Shown: one piece after another, positions 58,888-64,000 of the stretch
Position numbering within the stretch: position 1 is the first letter of the stretch
Layout: the number at the start of each line of letters is the position of its first letter
NCBI RefSeq assembly: GCF_000090795.2
Contig: NW_003546358.1
Span: forward strand, 120,040-184,039
Direction: 5' to 3'
Length of the DNA stretch: 64,000 nucleotides
Origin: Amphimedon queenslandica
Lineage: Eukaryota > Porifera > Demospongiae > Haplosclerida > Niphatidae
Notes under the pieces: generated by a model
Told to the model about the DNA's origin: nothing
Database searches by the model: none
Seen by the model: only the letters and a program-made list of their open reading frames with translations
Made by a program: the position numbers and the translations under genes

Positions 58888-59123
58888 ACCGTACGGGTAG
58901 AAAATTTCGAAGGTATAAAATTTCGCGTTTTAGTGAAAAGCTCTGAATTTTTTAATTTTGAGGGGGTTAAATTTCGCATTTTTGCACGTGCACTTACATT
59001 ATTGATTTTCACATACTGCACATGCACAGTGAGCATTTTCATGGTAATAATTTTCATGGTTGAGAAGTCACCCACGAAATCTGTGAAATTAAGTGCCCCA
59101 CAAAATTCTATGCCCATACGGTA
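58888..59123. mobile_element. MITE with TACCGTACGGG / CCATACGGTA ends
   Basis: TACCGTACGGGTAGAAAATT at the left and AAATTCTATGCCCATACGGT at the right are inverted. The interior has repeated AAATTTCGC motifs. It follows the last recognised Ig exon. Confidence 0.75.
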
Positions 59124-59256
59124 TCAGGGCTGTACGATATTACGATATTAAGTAATACCTCAATATTTAAATCATGACGATTTGGTATTCCTGTTTGCAT
59201 AAACACATTATTGATATAAGTTATTTGATAATATCGAATGCACGCGTTTTTTTTGT

Positions 59257-59490
59257 TTGCGGCCAACTATAACTTCCTCAATTACCATACAACCATACAG
59301 TTGTGGAAGTAAGAGGCACAAAGAAATTGAAACAGTTGTTGCTTTTTTCATCTGTAAAGATGGTTTACCTATCTATTCTGTTGAAAAAACAGGGTTCAAG
59401 TTGCTAATGAAGGTAATGGACAGTAGATATGAGCTCCCTAATCGACCACATTGTTTAAAATCTGTTATTCCCAATTTGTGTGCTACCACT
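59257..59490 (+). pseudogene. ZBED-like hAT transposase, N-terminal DNA-binding fragment, copy D
   Basis: KRHKEIETVVAFFICKDGLP, YSVEKTGFKLLMKVMD and SRYELPNRPHCLKSVIP form the helical DNA-binding region found after the BED finger in ZBED-type hATs. The frame ends at 59493, where sequence of a different kind (DIRS gag) begins, so it is truncated by or joined to that insertion. Confidence 0.65.
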
Positions 59491-59499
59491 TAACAGCAG

Positions 59500-60164
59500 A
59501 TGTTGAAGACTTGAAAAAGAAGGACCAAGCTCAATGTGAGTTGAAGAAGGTTAAAAATCGCCGTAGCCATTCTAGAAGTCCCCACTCCAGATCTGAGGAG
59601 CGAGCAGGACAACATTCTGGGAAGCAATATTCCCGTGCCAGCATAACTGAAACATACTCGTCGGAGGACGAAGAGGATTTTGAGCAACTTATGAACGTCT
59701 CAGAGGAGACTCACTGTCTTCTCACTGACTCTTGCACATGGGGCATGTCAAGTGAGACTAGGAAGCATACCAAAAGTCATTTCAAGCTTCCTAAAGTGGA
59801 TGCAGCCAGATCCCCAAGATTGGACTCAGTAATGAAAACTGTTACTCCTCAATCTGCACAAAGTGTAGATAAAGAACTAGCCAGACTCCAGACTTTCATC
59901 TTGGATGCTCTCGCTCCCCTCACTGCCATCCTAGAAGGTGCTAGTGAGATGACAGTACAAGATATAAGAGAGGCACTAATCACAGCCTCAATCCTGGTTT
60001 GCAATGCTAATGCCAAATTAACATGTCTCCAGAGAGAGAAGCTGATATTAGCAATTAATGGTGATCTGACTCCTCTGATACAGGGCGAGTCACAGTTTAC
60101 AGATTCAAACTCATATTTATATTTCAGAAGGCTCAGTCTCACATATCAATGGTGTTTGGCCTAG
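59500..60164 (+). pseudogene. DIRS-like gag fragment, copy 1
   Basis: Ser/Arg-rich start (NRRSHSRSPHSRSEERAG), then the block SPRLDSVMKTVTPQ, VDKELARLQTFILDALAPLT and VQDIREALITASILVCNANA with LQREKLILAINGDLTPL. The same block order and key residues recur in copy 2 (60780-61090). There is no ATG at the head of the frame. It ends at 60164, inside the inverted repeat that begins at 60143. Confidence 0.6.
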
Positions 60165-60287
60165 TTTTCTAAAATTTCAGTTAGTTTGTAGTATAATTAG
60201 AAAGTTTACGGTAATTTACTCCACCTATGGGTGGGGCTCTAACTAGCTATATAAGCCCTGACCCTGTGCAACCACATTGGCCTTTTT
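60143..60287. repeat. Left inverted terminal repeat of DIRS-like element
   Basis: About 145 bp, reverse-complemented at 63499-63646 with only small differences (GTGGGGCTCTAACTAGCTAT against ATAGCTAGTTAGAGCCCCAC). Inverted rather than direct terminal repeats fit DIRS elements and argue against LTR retrotransposons. Confidence 0.85.
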
Positions 60288-60338
60288 TATAACTCCAGAA
60301 GTATACCTCGAGGTAACATCTCCACGTCCAAACGCAGT

Positions 60339-61334
60339 ATGGCTACCGGGCTAGAACAGAGTTCACTAATAGCCTCTAATAGTGGTAGTGACAAGCAGAG
60401 TACTACTGGTAATAACAAGAAGAAAGCCGACAAGGGCTCTACTGACTCGATCCTCGGTAAGCTAGAGTCGATGGAGAACAGCCTGAATGCACAGATAAAG
60501 AAGATATCAGACAGAGTGGGCCAATTGGAGCAAGACTATGTTGAAACTCCCCCTCCGAAGAGATGGACATCAGAATCTTCATCTCACTGGGCTGATGGAA
60601 GATCATGGGAACTGGCAGAGGATCTCCAATGGCCTGTCTCAGACGGTGAGGAAGAGCCGCGGTAGTCGAATGGTCAGAATGCGAGCATCACCCTTTCAGA
60701 AGAGCTCACTCACATAGTGGCTTCTGCCTTCAAGAAGCCCCTATCTACGGAGGAACATAGACGTCTCAGGAAAGATTTCCCTTGCCCGGGCATCCTAGAG
60801 ACTAGATGTCCCAGACTGGACCCAATTTTTAAGACTGTCTCCATCCAGAGAGATGTGAAGTCAGGGGATGCAGACCTAGCGCGAGTACAGGCGCTAATGC
60901 ATGACCCTATTGGTCCATTGATTAGGCTGCTTGGCGCCTTTGATCAAGAGGATCCCAACTTAACTATAGACGAGATACGAGACCTACTATTAGATGCTAC
61001 TCGTCTTTTGGGAAATGCATCGGCAGGGATGTCCCAACTGCGACGGAAAGAGCTACTAAAGTCCGTAAATCCAGGTATTGTGGACCTGGCCAAAGAAGAT
61101 ATTATTGAAAATGCTGCCCCCTACCTCTTCGGAAGTGACTTTGAGAGGAAGATGAAAGACAGAGCAGAATCAGTAAAGTTGCTGACAGCAACCTCTAGCT
61201 CAAGGCCACAGCGCCCTCCAGATAAACAATTCTTCCCAAGGAACCGCAACAATCTACCCCCAAGAGGTAGTGGCCAAGCCAACAGAGGATGGCAATGGCC
61301 AAGGAAAGAACAGAAACCTATTCCACGAAGCTAA
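60339..61334 (+). pseudogene. DIRS-like gag, copy 2, one in-frame amber stop
   Basis: ATG 60339. Ser/Lys-rich start (KQSTTGNNKKKADKGSTDS), a short coiled coil (ILGKLESMENSLNAQIKKIS), then a TAG at 60663-60665 that interrupts an otherwise open 331-codon frame. After the stop: LSEELTHIVASAFKKPLS, CPRLDPIFKTVSIQ, ADLARVQALMHDPIGPLIRL, IDEIRDLLLDATRLLGNASA, MSQLRRKELLKSVNPGI, PYLFGSDFERKMKDRAE and a basic, Arg/Pro/Gln-rich nucleic-acid-binding tail. This is the pattern of gag-like proteins of invertebrate DIRS elements. Family call from recollection of the block pattern. Confidence 0.7.
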
Positions 61335-61429
61335 CTCAATTTATGAGACAGAGACTCTCGCATTGAAATGTACTATTGCATAATTTGCATTGTAAAATAA
61401 TATATATTATTAATAGTAATTACTGTTAA

Positions 61430-63240
61430 CCTTTGTTCAAAGGAGAGCTATTCTCTTTATGGAAAAGGAAAGAAACTATAGTTATACAATTAGTGTCACT
61501 AGAATTCAGTCCTAGTGTTGGGGACAGAGAGCCATGGAGTTTTTGTTGTCTGCTGTGGTGCATGTGTTTCCACCATTCAGCCTCCTACTGTGCTTCCGGG
61601 GCCTTTACCAAGGCCCTAAAGCCAGTACTACCCTGCTCAGATAGTTAGGAATGAGGCTAATGGCATGGGTAACAATGATGCGTGCCCTTGTAACCTAATA
61701 GTCTATGGCTTAGACATAATGAGCATCATTGGCAAGAGCTCTCGTATATCAATGCCCACACCCTGACCTGCACTGGTCCAGTGTATCCATGGCTTAGCTG
61801 GTCAAGCTGAACCTATACAGTGCCCACATTTATCTAAATGTATACTCAACTGTCTATGATTTTAAATTCATACTCTACCTATCTATGAAGTCTGATAACC
61901 CAGTTGTGGAAGCAAGAATCTGGTCCTAACTAAAAGCCACAACCAGAGTGCCAACCTACATGTGTGGGATACACCCAAATCAATTGCTTCCACAGACCAT
62001 GGGAAACCAGAGTTTTTGCTTTGCCTTGCCTTATGTTTGAGGCAATGGACCGACGGCAAACTGGGCCTTTACCATACGGGAGTGATAGAACTAGAAACAG
62101 AATTTTTTGTGTGTCTCATCAAACCAAACTAAGAACATACCTTGTTCTAGAGGATCTCAAATGGCAGCAAAGATTCATAGCTTGCACTTATTTAATTGCA
62201 AAGGCTCAGCCACTCCCCTATCGAGGCTCGAAGGGTGGAGCCAATTAGATAATCTGTGTCATAAATTAGCAAATTTTAGTATTAGCTATATATAATAGCT
62301 AGCCAAGCTGACATTTTTATGACCCGCAGGCCCAGGCTATGGTGTCAGGAGCTCAGCTTGAACAGAGGATAGAATTTTTCCCCCAGCAAGATGACCTACA
62401 TTAGATGGCTGCAGACCATCTTATGTTACCACGAAGACGGAGGACCTCGAAGTTACTCCCTGCACGAGTAAGGAGTGGGTCAACTGATTGAACTGATGCA
62501 AGGGGAAGCAGTCAGATCCAGAACCTGCTAGAGGATGGGATCATCTTGCCAGTCCACATGAGATGATGGCATGATGCCTACAGATCGGTTACTGCACCCA
62601 TACATACCCCCAGTGATAGGTCCTTTGTTCAGTGGTCAACACTGTTTGATCAGCAGTTCACCTAAGAGATTGTGCTCTCCCTTAACAGGATACAAGATTC
62701 TTGTTACCAAATCTAGGATGAGTATAATTTCAAGGACTGGAATGTGGGTGTGGTACTACACTATAATAGTCACTAACCAGCACCAGGCAAACAGCCCAAA
62801 CCAGAGCTTATCATGCCTGAGAATTATCCCGGGGAGTAGTAAAGGTCACTGGCATTGGCACACTCAGCTTGCTCAGCTGGCTTTCGAAATGAAGGTTGAG
62901 TGGTACAGGAATACTCATCAGTGAGGGTACTGTATATGGCAAAGCAACCTAGACCCAATAGAAGTAGGAAATGATAAGCCCTTCTCCAAAGCTCACTCAG
63001 CTGTGTACGGGCAGTACCCCTTACATTGCAGAAACAATCATGTAATTGTAATGTTTTAATCTCATTCATCGATCCGCATCAACCAGTAACTTACCCACCA
63101 TGGCTATGGGGTACTGGTTGGGTCAGGGCCCAACTGCATTGTAGTTTAAAGAATCTCAGTAGGAGATATCTTAAGGGTAACAGACTCAAACACAGAATTC
63201 ACCTGCCAATAATTTCGCTATAGGCCCGTACAAGATACAG
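61430..63240 (+). pseudogene. Heavily decayed DIRS-like polymerase region
   Basis: Only traces remain: CASGAFTKALKPVLP near 61590-61635, as in the DIRS/LTR reverse transcriptase block before the YxDD motif, followed in another frame by LGMRLMAWVTMM where the catalytic YVDD would lie. Downstream frames up to 63240 are short and not assignable; a tyrosine recombinase could not be recognised. Confidence 0.45.
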
Positions 63241-63307
63241 CCTTTATCAAACCAGCCTCAAGACTACAAACAACACCATTGATGTGAGACTGAGCCTTCT
63301 GAAATAT

Positions 63308-63714
63308 AATTACAGAATGGCTAAGGCCGCGAAGCGGCTGAATGCTATTCTGGATTATATGAAGAAGGTGAAGTTGAGCATATTAATGGTCTCCTGCCCA
63401 TCCCATCCAATAATGATAGTGTTGAGACATTGATATGCGGGACTTCACTTATTGCTTGAGTGGTTCGATGGTAGTGAAATTGATAATAGAGTCGTTATCA
63501 AAAGGCCAATGTGGTTGCACAGGGTCAGGGCTTATATAGCTAGTTAGAGCCCCACCCATAGGTGGAGTAAATTACCGTAAACTTTCTAATTATTACTACA
63601 AAGTAACTGAAATTTTAGAAAACTAGGCCAAACACCATTGATATGCTCGACTTCACCTTCTTCATATAATCCAGAATAGCATTCAGCCGCTTCGCGGCCT
63701 TAGCCATTCTGTAA
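63308..63714. repeat. Internal inverted repeat next to the right terminal repeat
   Basis: 63308-63389 is reverse-complemented at about 63634-63714 (GGCTAAGGCCGCGAAGCGGC against GCCGCTTCGCGGCCTTAGCC). Between them lies the right terminal repeat 63499-63646, part of which overlaps. 63262-63306 is also an inverted copy of 60119-60158. Reminiscent of the internal complementary regions of DIRS elements, or of two elements joined head to head. Confidence 0.75.
63499..63646. repeat. Right inverted terminal repeat of DIRS-like element
   Basis: Reverse complement of 60143-60287, closing the roughly 3.5-kb DIRS-like unit that contains gag copy 2 and the decayed polymerase. Confidence 0.85.
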
Positions 63715-63719
63715 TTATT

Positions 63720-64000
63720 TGGGTCAGACTTTGCGGAACAAGCAAAGAAATATTTGGACCAGGCCGGAGTGCTAAAATCCACTACTCCTGATGTAGAACA
63801 CAACAGGAGAGCACCTTTTTGTAAAGGCCTCCCTCGGAAAGGGAATTGGCCTGAGAAAGGGACGGAAGGCCCAACACTTGAGAACAAATGCATCATCAAG
63901 GAGCGTGGAACCTTGGAGGGAGGTCAATCCAACTCCAGAACTGACTTGTGCACACACAACACTCAGTTTAAAAATTCATATACCTTTTCAGAGTACAAAT
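63720..64000 (+). pseudogene. DIRS-like gag C-terminal fragment, copy 3, runs off the window
   Basis: Open plus-strand frame with GSDFAEQAKKYLDQAGVLKS, comparable to GSDFERKMKDRAESVKLL of copy 2, then a basic tail (HNRRAPFCKGLPRKGNW). No start is seen: the frame begins at the inverted repeat end. It continues past the window edge. Confidence 0.55.

Noticed and set aside
62571-62924. 117-codon plus-strand frame in the DIRS region
   Set aside because: No recognisable domain; likely random frame in decayed polymerase sequence.

Overview
The window looks like animal nuclear DNA from an early-branching metazoan, most likely a demosponge (inference). It is AT-rich, has many short GT-AG introns, and carries one-to-one animal genes (KIF21, BTBD10/KCTD20, GCC2). 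Almost every old intron holds the self-complementary repeat (TACATG)n. The cell-surface gene is built from LDLa, Ig and VWA modules, and the region is full of DNA transposons. I see no rRNA, tRNA, CRISPR array or bacterial-style operon.

Layout. 1-6667 (+): last 14 exons of a KIF21-type kinesin (linker plus C-terminal WD40 propeller), with a Crypton-type recombinase fragment and several foldback elements in its introns. 7355-11427 (+): a complete seven-exon BTBD10/KCTD20 homologue of 314 residues. 11690-26996 (-): a complete 26-exon GCC2 (GCC185) golgin of about 1063 residues ending in a GRIP domain, tail-to-tail with BTBD10 across 262 bp. All of its splice phases close. 27.0-27.1 kb: the GCC2 promoter side.

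27.8-45.5 kb is a transposon island. First comes a decayed two-gene element. A SWIM-YqaJ-PHD protein on + converges on a THAP/DDE transposase on -, which matches the ISL2EU type. Then come three decayed ZBED-like hAT copies. The middle copy was split by a second hAT element (36663-40858, TTF/ZMYM1-like) with an exact 8-bp target duplication, and that hAT was itself hit by a TA-flanked MITE.

45755-58233 (+): a multi-exon gene for a large extracellular protein, LDLa x3, Ig, then two units of VWA, Cys-rich motif and Ig pair. Nearly all introns are phase 1, and both true ends are uncertain. 58.9-64 kb: MITE remnants, a hAT fragment and at least two or three DIRS-like retrotransposon pieces with gag remnants, inverted terminal repeats and a decayed polymerase.

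Together: KIF21, BTBD10 and GCC2 are housekeeping trafficking and signalling genes packed within about 27 kb. The island separates them from the surface-receptor-like gene. Three N gaps (2397-2406, 15918-15927, 40030-40099) all lie beside inverted repeats or transposon fragments, so local order there should be treated with care.
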